Below, piece by piece: positions 45,443 through 54,318 of a stretch of 64,000 bases of DNA (positions are counted from its first letter, which is position 1; each line of letters starts with the position of its first letter). The position numbers and the translations under genes are program-made. Source of the DNA: Pseudomonas fluorescens (GTDB lineage: Bacteria > Pseudomonadota > Gammaproteobacteria > Pseudomonadales > Pseudomonadaceae). The DNA lies in NCBI RefSeq assembly GCF_003732425.1, contig NZ_MOBX01000013.1:1118026-1182025 (forward strand), written 5' to 3'. The notes beneath the pieces were generated by a model that made no database searches, was not told the origin of the DNA, and was given only the letters and a program-made list of their open reading frames with translations.

Positions 45443-47083
45443 ATGCTCAATGACAAGGAAAGTCCTTTTACCCTGACCCTGACCGACAGCGGTCTGTGCC
45501 TGCCGGTGGTGCGTTTTCAAGGCGAGGAAGCGCTCAACCAGCCCTACCGGTTCGACGTCGAGATCATCGGTCTGGCCCCCGCCATGGCGCCGGGGACACT
45601 GTTGCAGCAACCGGCATTCTTGCGTCTGGACGACCATCACGGGATTCACGGGATCATCCACAGTGCCAGCTGCGAACATCGCGGTGCGCATCGCATTGGC
45701 TATCGCCTGATGATAGTGCCGTCGCTGCTACGGTTGGCACAGCCGAACAAACTTCAAGGCGAGGAAGCGCTCAACCAGCCCTACCGGTTCGACGTCGAGA
45801 TCATCGGTCTGGCCCCCGCCATGGCGCCGGGGACACTGTTGCAGCAACCGGCATTCTTGCGTCTGGACGACCATCACGGGATTCACGGGATCATCCACAG
45901 TGCCAGCTGCGAACATCGCGGTGCGCATCGCATTGGCTATCGCCTGATGATAGTGCCGTCGCTGCTACGGTTGGCACAGCCGAACAAACGTCGGGTGTTC
46001 GTGCAACAGGACGTGCCGCAGATTCTCCAGCAATTGCTCGCGGGAAATGCTCTGCCCGCCGAGGGCTACCGGATTGAAATGACCGTGGGTTGCTATCCGG
46101 TGCGGCCGTTTTGCATCCAGTTCGAGGAAAGCGATCTGGCACTGCTGCACAGGCTCTGCGAGGAAGAAGGTATCCACTATCACTTCGAACACCGCACGGA
46201 CGGTCACGTCGTAGTGTTCGCCGATGACAGCCTGAGCTTGCCGCAAGCACCGGCCCTGGTGCCGTTCATGAATGATGAGCAAGCGCGCTCACCCTGTGTC
46301 AGTGCGCTATTCCAGCATCACCACGCCGCCCCCCTCCCGACACTGCCCGTCGTCCGTAATCGGGGCCAACAGACAATCGGCGAGGACGCCGCCAATCAGA
46401 CCCGCTCAATGGCCCAACCGCCGATGCTTTCTCTGGAACAACGCCACAGCGAGCAGCGCAGTCGGCGGCACCTGGAGCGACAACGCGGTCATCTTCGCTC
46501 GGTCAATGGCCGCAGCGACTGTATCGGGTTGTTCAGCGGACATTTGCTGCAAGTCAGCGAACATCCGATCAACAGCTTCAACGAACAATGGCGGATCACT
46601 GCGATTAGCCATCAGGGCCAGCACCCCTCGATTCTTGACCTGAAACCGACTGTGCACCGCTATCACAACGATTTTACTGCCCAACCCTGGTCGACAGACT
46701 TTCGCCCGCCGCTTAAACAACAGCGCCCGAGCATCGCCGGTTATCACTTGGCAAATGTACTTGGCGTCTCAGGGCAACCGCCAAAACTCGACGACCAAGG
46801 CCGCGTCGCCGTCAGGCTGTGGCCGTCGGATCCAGCGACTGATGGCAATGCCGATGCCGATGCGATCTGGCTGCCGATCGCATTGACCAGCGCCAACGGG
46901 CGAATCGTCTCAGATGAGTTACCCGGCGTTGGCAGTGAAGTGTGGGTAAGCTTTCTCGACAGCGATCCGGACCGGCCGATACTGTGTCTGGGCAAGTCAC
47001 CCAATCCAGCGCCAAGCGAACCACCGCACGCACGCGACAGCAGCTTGTTACTCGACTGGTTGCTTAACAGCGACGTCCGCTGA
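45443..47083 (+). CDS. Type VI secretion VgrG-like protein with internal tandem duplication
   Basis: A 546-residue VgrG/gp27-gp5 spike protein. The N-terminal gp27-like region includes FCIQFEESDLALLHRLCEEEGI near 220-241, and the OB-fold gp5 region GRVAVRLWPSDP near 453 and GVGSEVWVSFLDSDPDRPIL near 495. Residues about 26-104 are repeated exactly at 105-183, an in-frame 79-residue duplication, so the ancestral protein was 467 residues. The C-terminal beta-helix and effector extension are absent. No other type VI gene is in the window, so this is an orphan. The duplicated gp27 strands may disturb trimer assembly. Confidence 0.85.
   Translation: MLNDKESPFTLTLTDSGLCLPVVRFQGEEALNQPYRFDVEIIGLAPAMAPGTLLQQPAFLRLDDHHGIHGIIHSASCEHRGAHRIGYRLMIVPSLLRLAQPNKLQGEEALNQPYRFDVEIIGLAPAMAPGTLLQQPAFLRLDDHHGIHGIIHSASCEHRGAHRIGYRLMIVPSLLRLAQPNKRRVFVQQDVPQILQQLLAGNALPAEGYRIEMTVGCYPVRPFCIQFEESDLALLHRLCEEEGIHYHFEHRTDGHVVVFADDSLSLPQAPALVPFMNDEQARSPCVSALFQHHHAAPLPTLPVVRNRGQQTIGEDAANQTRSMAQPPMLSLEQRHSEQRSRRHLERQRGHLRSVNGRSDCIGLFSGHLLQVSEHPINSFNEQWRITAISHQGQHPSILDLKPTVHRYHNDFTAQPWSTDFRPPLKQQRPSIAGYHLANVLGVSGQPPKLDDQGRVAVRLWPSDPATDGNADADAIWLPIALTSANGRIVSDELPGVGSEVWVSFLDSDPDRPILCLGKSPNPAPSEPPHARDSSLLLDWLLNSDVR
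45516..45989 (+). repeat. Exact 237-bp tandem duplication within vgrG
   Basis: 45516-45752 and 45753-45989 are identical base for base over 237 positions, beginning TTCAAGGCGAGGAAGCG and ending CAGCCGAACAAAC. Because 237 is a multiple of three, the frame is kept. Complete identity implies either a very recent event or an assembly artefact. Confidence 0.97.
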
Positions 47084-47090
47084 TGCAACC

Positions 47091-47117
47091 TGTAGGCGCT
47101 GCCGCAGGCTGCGCCTG
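47091..47117. repeat. Single short REP-like hairpin
   Basis: TGTAGGCGCTGCCGCAGGCTGCGCCTG, with AGGCGC/GCGCCT arms, just after the vgrG stop and before the converging oxidoreductase gene. It may serve as a terminator. Confidence 0.5.
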
Positions 47118-47134
47118 TCTCAGCGAGCAGTGCT

Positions 47135-48526
47135 TCAACCTTTGTCAGCCTTGCCCGCCGCCGCAGCGAATTTCGCCAGGCGCACGTCCAGATGTCGGGG
47201 TCGTCGCCCGTGATCTTCGGCGCGTTCCTTGCGGCGAATGGCGTTGCGCACCATCAACGAACCGAGATAGCGGATCGGCTCCGGCGGGAAATAACCCAAC
47301 GGCCCGTTGACCAGCGGCGAGCGCGTCCACGGGTTGTCCAGGCCTTGCACCAGCGACGCAAGAATCTGCCCGCCCATATGGCACGGGCCGACGCCGCTGC
47401 CGGAATAGCCGAAACCGTAAAACACATTGCCGGCGCTGCTCATTTGGCCGAAGAACGGCAAACCGGTGACCGAGCGATCCGACGGACCGTTCCAGGTGGC
47501 ATCGACTTTGACATCGGCAAAGGCCGGGAAGAAGTCCGCGAGGCTGTTTTTCAGCAGACCGGCATAAGGCGACGGCTGATCGAATACCGGCAGCATCCGT
47601 CCGCCAAAGGCGAAGGTGTTGCCACCCTTGCCGAGCATGATCCGGCCGTCCGGGGTGTTGTGGTAGTAGTGCACGAAAATCCGCGAATCGAGCACGGTGA
47701 CGCCACTGGTCAGGCCGATCTCCTGCAACAGATCCGGGCGCGGTTCGGTGATCAGCATGTCGCTGGAAACAATCGCCACGCTGCGTTCGAACTGTGGAAA
47801 GGCACGCGCCATCCACGCATTCATCGCCAGCACCACGCGATCGGCGACGATGCTGCCATTCGTTGTTTGCAGGCGTGCCGGACGCCCTTCTTCCAGCCCG
47901 GTCATCGCCGTGTTTTCGTGAATCTTCACGCCCAATTGCAATGCCACCCGACGCAAGCCACGCACCAGTTTGCCTGGCTGCACACTCGCCGCCGCCGGCG
48001 AGAACCAGCCCTCCAGATGCTTGCTCGAACCGGCCATGCGTTGCACATCGGCCAGCGGACGCTGGGTGAACGAGTTGATGCCGTTGCGCTCCAGTGCGGC
48101 GATCACCGCATCGGTCGAGCCGACCTGCGCGCGGTTGGTCGCGGTGTACAGCGTGCCGTCGAGACGGTAATCGGCATCGACGCCGTACTGCTCACAGAAC
48201 TCGCCGATCGCGTGGATGCTGCGCTCCGATTCCTTGACCAGGCGCACCGCTTCCTCGACGCCAAACAGGCGCTCAAGGGTGAAATATTTCGCCGACCACG
48301 ACAGCGCACAACCGCCATTGCGGCCACTGGCGCCGGCACCGCAGATGTCCGCTTCGATCAGCAATACATCGAGCTCGGGGTTCTGTTGCTTGAGCATGAT
48401 CGCCGTCCACAACCCGGTATAGCCGCCGCCGACGATGCACACATCGGCGCGGACTTCGCCCTGCAACGGTGGGCAGCTTTGCGAAGTGTCGGCCTGCAGG
48501 GCCTGCTCCAGCCAAAACGGTCTCAT
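47135..48526 (-). CDS. FAD-dependent amine oxidoreductase of the phosphonate region
   Basis: A 463-residue D-amino-acid-oxidase-fold (DAO) flavoprotein. The N-terminus has ADVCIVGGGYTGLWTAIML near 27-45 (dinucleotide binding), AGASGRNGGCALSW near 69-82 and a C-terminal FAD segment FYGFGYSGSGVGPCHMGGQI near 370-389. Relatives in AEP clusters are known to oxidise AEP or N-methyl-AEP to phosphonoacetaldehyde; that role here is inferred from the neighbours. ATG 48526 follows GGAGAAACCCC. The longer frame overlaps the transporter gene and is not used. It lies 71 bases after the transporter gene on the same strand. Confidence 0.82.
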   Translation of the reverse strand: MRPFWLEQALQADTSQSCPPLQGEVRADVCIVGGGYTGLWTAIMLKQQNPELDVLLIEADICGAGASGRNGGCALSWSAKYFTLERLFGVEEAVRLVKESERSIHAIGEFCEQYGVDADYRLDGTLYTATNRAQVGSTDAVIAALERNGINSFTQRPLADVQRMAGSSKHLEGWFSPAAASVQPGKLVRGLRRVALQLGVKIHENTAMTGLEEGRPARLQTTNGSIVADRVVLAMNAWMARAFPQFERSVAIVSSDMLITEPRPDLLQEIGLTSGVTVLDSRIFVHYYHNTPDGRIMLGKGGNTFAFGGRMLPVFDQPSPYAGLLKNSLADFFPAFADVKVDATWNGPSDRSVTGLPFFGQMSSAGNVFYGFGYSGSGVGPCHMGGQILASLVQGLDNPWTRSPLVNGPLGYFPPEPIRYLGSLMVRNAIRRKERAEDHGRRPRHLDVRLAKFAAAAGKADKG

Positions 48527-48597
48527 GGGGTTTCTCCAGTCAGTGGGCCACGACACAGCCTGCCGCGAGCGCCGCAGCAGGCCGCGAGGCAAGGGTT

Positions 48598-49923
48598 TCA
48601 GGAACGCAGGGGTTTGATCGTCAGCGGGCAATTGGGGATCGCGGCGCGCGGCTCCATCACGCCGACCGGACGGCTGTTCCAGTGCGGAATCAGCACCAGC
48701 GCCGAGAACAGCGCACAACCGGCGAAGACGATGAACACCGTCACCGAGTCGAAGTAACCCGGCAGCAAACCGCCGAGCACCGCGCCGACCGAGCCGCAGC
48801 CGTTGACGAAACCGGCCGCCGTGGCGCCGGCCTTGGCTTTGCCGAAGTCGATCGCGGCGGCACCGCTGATCATTGAATCCGGGCCGTACAGGGTCAGGCC
48901 CATGACAAACAACAATGCGACCACCAGCAACACACTGCCGCTCTGCAGCGCGGCCATGAACAGCGCCAGCGTCACGGTCAGCGCCAGCAGGCTCAACACG
49001 CAGGCCGGCATCCGCCGGGCACCGAAGAGTTTGTCCGAGGCCAGCCCGATCAGGATCGGCCCGAGCAACCCGGCCAGTTCGAACGAAGTGGGAATGATCG
49101 CCGCGCCGACTTTGCCGACACTGGGCATCTGTTCAAAGACAATCACCGGGCCCCACAACAGAATCGCGTAACGCGCCGGTTTCAACATGAAATACGCCAG
49201 GCCCAGCACCAGCACCGTGCGGTTACGCAGGATTTCCTTCAACGGCTCCCAGACACTGAGCTTGCTGTTGGCTTCGGTTTCTTCCGCTGTCAGTTCAGGC
49301 TCCGGCTCGACCGCCGGCAAGCCGACGTCTTCCGGTTTGTTGCGCTGGAAGATAAAGAACAACACCGCCACCACGGCGACCACCACCGCACTTGAAATGA
49401 ACGCTGCGTGCCAGGTGCCCATCAAGGTGTACGCCCACCAGCCGGCAAATGGCGACGCCACCAGACCACCAAACGCGTAGCAGGAACTCCATAACCCGAG
49501 CACTCGCCCGCGTTGTTGGGAGGGAAAAAAACTGCCGAGGTTTTTGCACAATCCCGACCATCCGGTGGACTGCGCCAACCCCTGAATCAACATACAAGTG
49601 GCGAAGATCGGCAGCGTCGCGTAACTGCCCATCACCAGCGCTGCGGCGGCGGAAATCAGCAAACCGCCGAGCACCACGACCCTTGGGCCAAAGCGGTCGG
49701 CGAGCATGCCCCAGGTGAACTGGCCGAGTGCATAAGCCGCCAGATAGATCGCATCGAGGTTGGCCATGGCCATCTTGTCGAGCATGAAGCTGGGGTCTTC
49801 GGCGATGCCCAGTTTGGCCACCGAAAACGCTTTACGGGTGAAGTAGAAAGCGGCGTACGCAAGCCAGGTAATCGCGAAAATCTGCACGCGCCAACGCGCA
49901 ATGGTGCCGATGTGCTTGTTCAT
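48598..49923 (-). CDS. OPA-family MFS transporter, probable AEP importer (AepP-like)
   Basis: A 441-residue transporter of the organophosphate:phosphate antiporter (GlpT/UhpC) type with 12 predicted helices. It begins with FAITWLAYAAFYFTRKAFSV and has the family loop GMLADRFGPRVVVLGG near 89-104 and GLCKNLGSFFPSQQRGRVLGLWSSCYA near 142-168. Clustering with phnW and phnX makes 2-aminoethylphosphonate the likely substrate, as for AepP of other pseudomonads. ATG 49923 is preceded by AGGTC. It heads the operon that includes the FAD enzyme. Confidence 0.78.
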   Translation of the reverse strand: MNKHIGTIARWRVQIFAITWLAYAAFYFTRKAFSVAKLGIAEDPSFMLDKMAMANLDAIYLAAYALGQFTWGMLADRFGPRVVVLGGLLISAAAALVMGSYATLPIFATCMLIQGLAQSTGWSGLCKNLGSFFPSQQRGRVLGLWSSCYAFGGLVASPFAGWWAYTLMGTWHAAFISSAVVVAVVAVLFFIFQRNKPEDVGLPAVEPEPELTAEETEANSKLSVWEPLKEILRNRTVLVLGLAYFMLKPARYAILLWGPVIVFEQMPSVGKVGAAIIPTSFELAGLLGPILIGLASDKLFGARRMPACVLSLLALTVTLALFMAALQSGSVLLVVALLFVMGLTLYGPDSMISGAAAIDFGKAKAGATAAGFVNGCGSVGAVLGGLLPGYFDSVTVFIVFAGCALFSALVLIPHWNSRPVGVMEPRAAIPNCPLTIKPLRS

Positions 49924-50001
49924 GGTGGTTCTGACCTCAGGGTGTGAGTGTGCCGGCAGAATCGTTAAGAAAAACGCCTGTGTTTTTATTGTTGAGCACT
50001 G

Positions 50002-50031
50002 CGATATCACCCCGTCCCTGGGGCGATATCG
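50002..50031. promoter_or_regulatory. Palindrome in the divergent transporter/LysR control region
   Basis: CGATATC-ACCCC-GTCCCT-GGGG-CGATATCG is a nearly perfect inverted repeat 79 bases ahead of the transporter start and 174 ahead of the LysR gene. It could be an operator for the adjacent LysR protein or a 5' UTR hairpin. Confidence 0.5.
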
Positions 50032-50204
50032 GTCAGATGAGTCCTGTTGTTGCACGCACAGGCTCATGGCCACCGTGCGGCCCGAGCGGGCAGTCAGCGA
50101 TGGCGTGAGCCGATCAAAGCAATTACTGTTTAATAAATAAAATCGATTTATCGTATTTCACACATAAGCTCAGCTTGTTACTGACCTAACGATCAGGTGA
50201 CTTC

Positions 50205-51077
50205 ATGTCGGTGTCCCACGCCCAACTCAAAGCCTTCCACGCCGTGGCCGTGCATGGAAGCTTCACCAAAGCCGCCGAGCGCCTTTTTCTCACGCAACCG
50301 GCGATATCCGACCAAGTGCGCAAACTCGAAGAGCGTTTCGGCGTTTTGCTGTTTCACCGCAATAAACGTTCCGTGCGCCTGACCGACCTTGGCGAACGCT
50401 TGCTGGCGATCACGCAACGGCTGTTTGTGATCGAAGCCGAAGCGCAGGAATTGCTGCAGGAGTCCCAGGCCCTGCAGACCGGCAGCCTGATCCTGGCGGT
50501 GGATGCGCCGGTGCACGTGCTGCCGCAGATCGCACGGTTCTGCGAGCGCTATCCGGGGATCAGCGTGAAGATCGAGACCGGCAACACCGATGAATCACTG
50601 TTTCGCCTGTTCAACTATCAAGCCGATCTCGCGTTGCTCGGGCGTGATGTCAGCGATGAGCGCTTGCTGTGTGTGCCGCTGCGCAATGATCCAATGGTGG
50701 CGTTCGTGTCGCGCAATCATCCGTGGGCCGAGCGTGAATCGATCTGCCTGGCCGACCTGGATGACACGCCATTGGTGTTGCGTGAGCACGGTTCGGTAAC
50801 GCGGCAGACGCTGGAAGAGGAAATGGCCCGCGCGGGGTTTCGCATTCGCCCGGCGATTCAGGTTGAGGGGCGAGAGGCGGCGCGTGAGGCCGTGGTGGTC
50901 GGGATTGGCGTTGGCGTGGTGTCGGCGGCGGAGTTTGGTGCGGACTCGCGGGTATTTGCGTTGCCGATTGTCGATTGCACCCGACGGCTGACGGAGACGC
51001 TGGTGTGTTTGCGTGAGCAGAGCAATCGACGGGTGGTGGCGACCTTCCTCGACATGGTTCGCGAGAGTCTTGTGTGA
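50205..51077 (+). CDS. LysR-family regulator of aminoethylphosphonate use (first copy)
   Basis: A 290-residue LysR protein. The helix-turn-helix is near 17-36 (GSFTKAAERLFLTQPAISDQ) and the effector domain spans about 90-290. Its similarity to the second LysR at 51174 (both have PVHVLP/PHMVMP, REHGSVTRQ/REPSSITRR and VGVVSAAE/VGVVSSVE) shows they belong to one subfamily, associated with phosphonate genes. It is divergent from the transporter gene and so probably controls it. ATG follows AGGTGA. Confidence 0.85.
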   Translation: MSVSHAQLKAFHAVAVHGSFTKAAERLFLTQPAISDQVRKLEERFGVLLFHRNKRSVRLTDLGERLLAITQRLFVIEAEAQELLQESQALQTGSLILAVDAPVHVLPQIARFCERYPGISVKIETGNTDESLFRLFNYQADLALLGRDVSDERLLCVPLRNDPMVAFVSRNHPWAERESICLADLDDTPLVLREHGSVTRQTLEEEMARAGFRIRPAIQVEGREAAREAVVVGIGVGVVSAAEFGADSRVFALPIVDCTRRLTETLVCLREQSNRRVVATFLDMVRESLV

Positions 51078-51089
51078 ACAGTTCTGGCC

Positions 51090-51160
51090 CCTTCGCGAGC
51101 AGGCTCGCTCCCACAGTTGAAATGCATTCCATTGTGGGAGCGAGCCTGCTCGCGAAGGAC
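51090..51160. repeat. REPIN-type inverted repeat, family A
   Basis: Arms CTTCGCGAGCAGGCTCGCTC and its inverse about 20 bases apart, between two converging LysR genes. Confidence 0.85.
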
Positions 51161-51173
51161 GCACCACGGTGTA

Positions 51174-52034
51174 TCAGCCTGGCGCCAGACCAAAGAACGC
51201 CTGAATCAGGCGCAACTCCCGCCGCCGCTCCATGCAACCGATCATGTGCCGGTTCACCAGCCCTTCGCCAGCAATCGGAATCGCCACCACGCGCGGGTCA
51301 TGGCTGACCTCAACCGATGACACCACGCCAACGCCCAACTCGGCCGCCACCGCTTCGGTCACCGCCTCACGGCTGTCCAGTTCCAGCAACACGCGCGGAT
51401 GGATCGAGGCCCGCGCACAGGCCTCATCAAACGTACGCCGGGTGATCGAACTCGGTTCACGCAGCACCATGATCACCTGATCCAGCTCTTTGAGTTTTAC
51501 CTCCCCGGCGCGCATCGCCCACGGGTGCCCTGCCGGCACCAACGCGCAAATCCGCGACTCGCTCAGTGCTTGCAGATGCAGGCCTTTGCGCGGTTCGACT
51601 TCGGTCAACACCGCGACATCCGCGTGTTCCGACAACAACGCCGCCAGAGTTTCCTGGGCATTGCCCAAACGCAGATTCACCGTGATCCCCGGATACCGCG
51701 CGCGCAGGCTCGCCAACATAGGCATGACCATGTGCGGCCCGTCCGCCGCCACCTCCAACCTGCCGGTCAGCAATTGCCGATTGGCCTCGAGCATCGTCTG
51801 CGCCTCTTCCGCCAGACCAAACATCGCTCGGGTAATCGCCGCGAGTTTGGTGCCCTCTTCGGTCAGTTCCACCCGTCGCGCGGTGCGCCGCAACAGAGTG
51901 ATCTGGTAGTGCTCCTCCAGCGCCTTGATGTGCCCGGTGACCGCCGGCTGACTGATAAACAAACGCGCGGCGGCGCGGGTGAAGCTGCCTTCGCGGGCCA
52001 CGGCGTCGAAGGCACGGAGCTGGAACAGGTTCAT
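51174..52034 (-). CDS. LysR-family regulator of aminoethylphosphonate use (second copy)
   Basis: A 286-residue LysR protein with the HTH near 15-35 (GSFTRAAARLFISQPAVTGHI) and an effector domain rich in PMLASLRARYPG. It is divergent from phnW with about 110 bases between, where TTGATGCAACGGCGAATTGC may contain its target. It is clearly related to the first LysR, which suggests a duplication with each copy controlling its own neighbour. Confidence 0.87.
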   Translation of the reverse strand: MNLFQLRAFDAVAREGSFTRAAARLFISQPAVTGHIKALEEHYQITLLRRTARRVELTEEGTKLAAITRAMFGLAEEAQTMLEANRQLLTGRLEVAADGPHMVMPMLASLRARYPGITVNLRLGNAQETLAALLSEHADVAVLTEVEPRKGLHLQALSESRICALVPAGHPWAMRAGEVKLKELDQVIMVLREPSSITRRTFDEACARASIHPRVLLELDSREAVTEAVAAELGVGVVSSVEVSHDPRVVAIPIAGEGLVNRHMIGCMERRRELRLIQAFFGLAPG

Positions 52035-52146
52035 GAATAACTCTCGCTGATGGCTGGCATAACAACAAACAATTTGATTGATGCAACGGCGAATTGCAAC
52101 GTATGCCCCGTAGCTTCATCCCACAGCGCTATCCGAGGACACACGA

Positions 52147-53256
52147 ATGAGTATCGCCGAACCCATCCTGCTCACTCCCGGCCCGTTGACCACTTCGGCC
52201 CGCACCCGCCAGGCGATGATGGTCGACTGGGGGTCATGGGATGACCGCTTCAACCAACTGACCGCCAGCCTGTGCGAACAACTGCTGGCGATCCTCAACG
52301 GCGCCGCCAGCCACCACTGTGTGCCATTGCAAGGCAGCGGCACGTTCGCTGTCGAAGCGGCCATCGGTACACTGGTGCCGCGTGACGGCAAGATTCTTGT
52401 GCTGATCAATGGCGCCTATGGCAAACGACTGGCGAAGATCTGCGAAGTGCTCGGGCGTTCGTTCAGCACCTTCGAAACCGCCGAAGATGAACCGACCACC
52501 GCTGCCGACGTTGACCGCCTGCTGCGCGCCGACAGCGCCATTACCCACGTCGCGCTGATCCACTGCGAAACCAGCACCGGCATTCTCAATCCGCTGCCGG
52601 AGATCGCCGAGGTCGTCCAGCACCACGGCAAACGCCTGATCATCGACGCCATGAGTTCCTTCGGCGCACTGCCGGTGGACGCGCAGAAAGTGCCGTTCGA
52701 CGCGCTGATCGCCGCCTCCGGCAAATGTCTGGAAGGCGTACCGGGGATGGGTTTCGTCTTCGCTCGCAAAGAGTCACTGGCCGCTGCCGCCGGTAATTCG
52801 CATTCGCTGGCGATGGACCTCTATGACCAGCACACCTACATGAAGAAAACCGGGCAATGGCGCTTCACTCCGCCGACCCACGTGGTCGCGGCGCTGCACG
52901 AAGCGTTGCTGCAATACAACGAAGAAGGTGGCCTGCCTGCACGCCATGCGCGCTATGCCGCCAACTGCCAGGCGCTGATGGACGAGATGGGCAAACTCGG
53001 TTTGCGCAGCTTCCTGCCGGCGGCGATTCAGGCGCCGATCATTGCTACGTTCCATGCACCGAACGATCCGCGTTATCAGTTCAAGGATTTCTACGAACGT
53101 GTGAAGGCCAAGGGTTACATCCTCTATCCGGGCAAATTGACTCAGGTCGAGACCTTCCGTGTCGGCTGCATCGGCCACGTCAGCCCGGACGACATGCGCC
53201 AGGCCGTCGCGGCGGTCGGCGAAGTGCTGCGCGAAATGGAAGTGCTAGAAATCTAA
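52147..53256 (+). CDS. phnW: 2-aminoethylphosphonate--pyruvate transaminase
   Basis: A 369-residue class V aminotransferase that converts AEP and pyruvate to phosphonoacetaldehyde and alanine. Motifs: [17 protein letters not shown] at the start, [19 protein letters not shown] near 60-78, [17 protein letters not shown] near 138-154, [12 protein letters not shown] near 170-181, and the PLP lysine in [12 protein letters not shown] near 189-200. ATG follows GAGG. It is the first step of the PhnWX route. Confidence 0.95.
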   Translation: MSIAEPILLTPGPLTTSARTRQAMMVDWGSWDDRFNQLTASLCEQLLAILNGAASHHCVPLQGSGTFAVEAAIGTLVPRDGKILVLINGAYGKRLAKICEVLGRSFSTFETAEDEPTTAADVDRLLRADSAITHVALIHCETSTGILNPLPEIAEVVQHHGKRLIIDAMSSFGALPVDAQKVPFDALIAASGKCLEGVPGMGFVFARKESLAAAAGNSHSLAMDLYDQHTYMKKTGQWRFTPPTHVVAALHEALLQYNEEGGLPARHARYAANCQALMDEMGKLGLRSFLPAAIQAPIIATFHAPNDPRYQFKDFYERVKAKGYILYPGKLTQVETFRVGCIGHVSPDDMRQAVAAVGEVLREMEVLEI

Positions 53257-53272
53257 GCCACATCCTAAATCC

Positions 53273-53365
53273 CCTGTGGGAGCGAGCCTGCTCGCGAAAG
53301 CGGTCGCACATTCAACATAGATCTCGACTGATCCGACGCCTTCGCGAGCAGGCTCGCTCCCACAT
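53273..53365. repeat. REPIN-type inverted repeat, family A, between phnW and phnX
   Basis: Arms CCCTGTGGGAGCGAGCCTGC and its inverse about 45 bases apart, sitting inside the presumed phnWX operon. Confidence 0.85.
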
Positions 53366-53402
53366 TTTTGAATTGCATTGCCATTACAGGAATTTGATTG
53401 CC

Positions 53403-54230
53403 ATGAACTATGTAAACCCAAACAAACTGCAAGCCGCGATCCTCGACTGGGCCGGCACCGTGGTCGATTTCGGCTCGTTCGCGCCGACGCAGATCTTCGT
53501 CGAAGCCTTCGCCGAGTTCGACGTGCAGGTCTCCATCGAAGAGGCCCGTGGCCCGATGGGCATGGGCAAGTGGGACCACATCCGCACCCTCTGCGATCAG
53601 CCGCAAGTGGCCGAGCGTTATCGCAAGGCATTCGGCCGCACGCCGACCGACGACGACGTCACCGCGATCTACAACCGTTTCATGCCGCTACAGATCGAGA
53701 AAATCGCCGAGCACTCGGCGCTGATTCCCGGCGCCCTGGAAACCATCGCCAGTCTGCGTCAGCAAGGCATCAAGATCGGTTCCTGCTCTGGCTACCCGAA
53801 GCAAGTGATGGACAAGGTTGTCGAACTCGCCGCCACTAACGGCTACGTCGCTGACCACGTGGTTGCCACCGACGAAGTGCCAAATGGCCGTCCGTGGCCG
53901 GCCCAGGCTTTGGCCAACGTGATCGCGCTGGGCATCGACGATGTCGCAGCGTGCGTGAAGATCGATGACACCGTGCCGGGCATTCTCGAAGGCCGCCGCG
54001 CCGGGATGTGGACCGTGGCGCTGATCTGCTCGGGCAACGCGCTGGGTCTGGATTACGCCGGTTTCCGCGCGTTGGGCAGCGATGAACTGGCCAGCGAACG
54101 CAAACGCATTCACGCGCTGTTCGAAGGCTCGCGCCCGCACTACATGATCGACACCATCACCGATCTGCCGGAAGTCATCGCCGACATCAACAAGCGCCTG
54201 GCCAACGGTGAGATGCCGCAAAACGCTTGA
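53403..54230 (+). CDS. phnX: Phosphonoacetaldehyde hydrolase
   Basis: A 275-residue HAD-family enzyme cleaving the C-P bond of phosphonoacetaldehyde to acetaldehyde and phosphate. Motifs: nucleophile Asp in [13 protein letters not shown] near 13-25, the Schiff-base Lys in [14 protein letters not shown] near 50-63, [14 protein letters not shown] near 127-140 and the acidic [18 protein letters not shown] near 187-204. The start is the ATG at 53403; the upstream frame runs through a REPIN. A strong terminator follows. Confidence 0.95.
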   Translation: MNYVNPNKLQAAILDWAGTVVDFGSFAPTQIFVEAFAEFDVQVSIEEARGPMGMGKWDHIRTLCDQPQVAERYRKAFGRTPTDDDVTAIYNRFMPLQIEKIAEHSALIPGALETIASLRQQGIKIGSCSGYPKQVMDKVVELAATNGYVADHVVATDEVPNGRPWPAQALANVIALGIDDVAACVKIDDTVPGILEGRRAGMWTVALICSGNALGLDYAGFRALGSDELASERKRIHALFEGSRPHYMIDTITDLPEVIADINKRLANGEMPQNA

Positions 54231-54241
54231 GGCTGAAAATG

Positions 54242-54282
54242 AAAAACACCGCTGATCGATGACAATCAGCGGTGTTTTTTTT
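54242..54282. terminator. Terminator between phnX and the repeat-protein gene
   Basis: AAAACACCGCTGAT and ATCAGCGGTGTTTT pair around a short loop, followed by an eight-base T run. The stem reads equally on the minus strand and may serve both converging genes. Confidence 0.9.
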
Positions 54283-54318
54283 CGCAATATAAAAACCAGC
54301 ACAAGTTTCGGTAATTAA

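Noticed and set aside
45443..47083. Start of a type VI secretion cluster
   Set aside because: No tss, hcp, PAAR or effector genes lie on either side; treated as an orphan vgrG.
47192..48757. 521-codon plus-strand frame over the FAD oxidoreductase
   Set aside because: Antisense shadow with no recognisable domain.
52035..52146. Pho box before phnW
   Set aside because: No pair of CTGTCAT-like direct repeats is present; regulation by the LysR protein is more likely.
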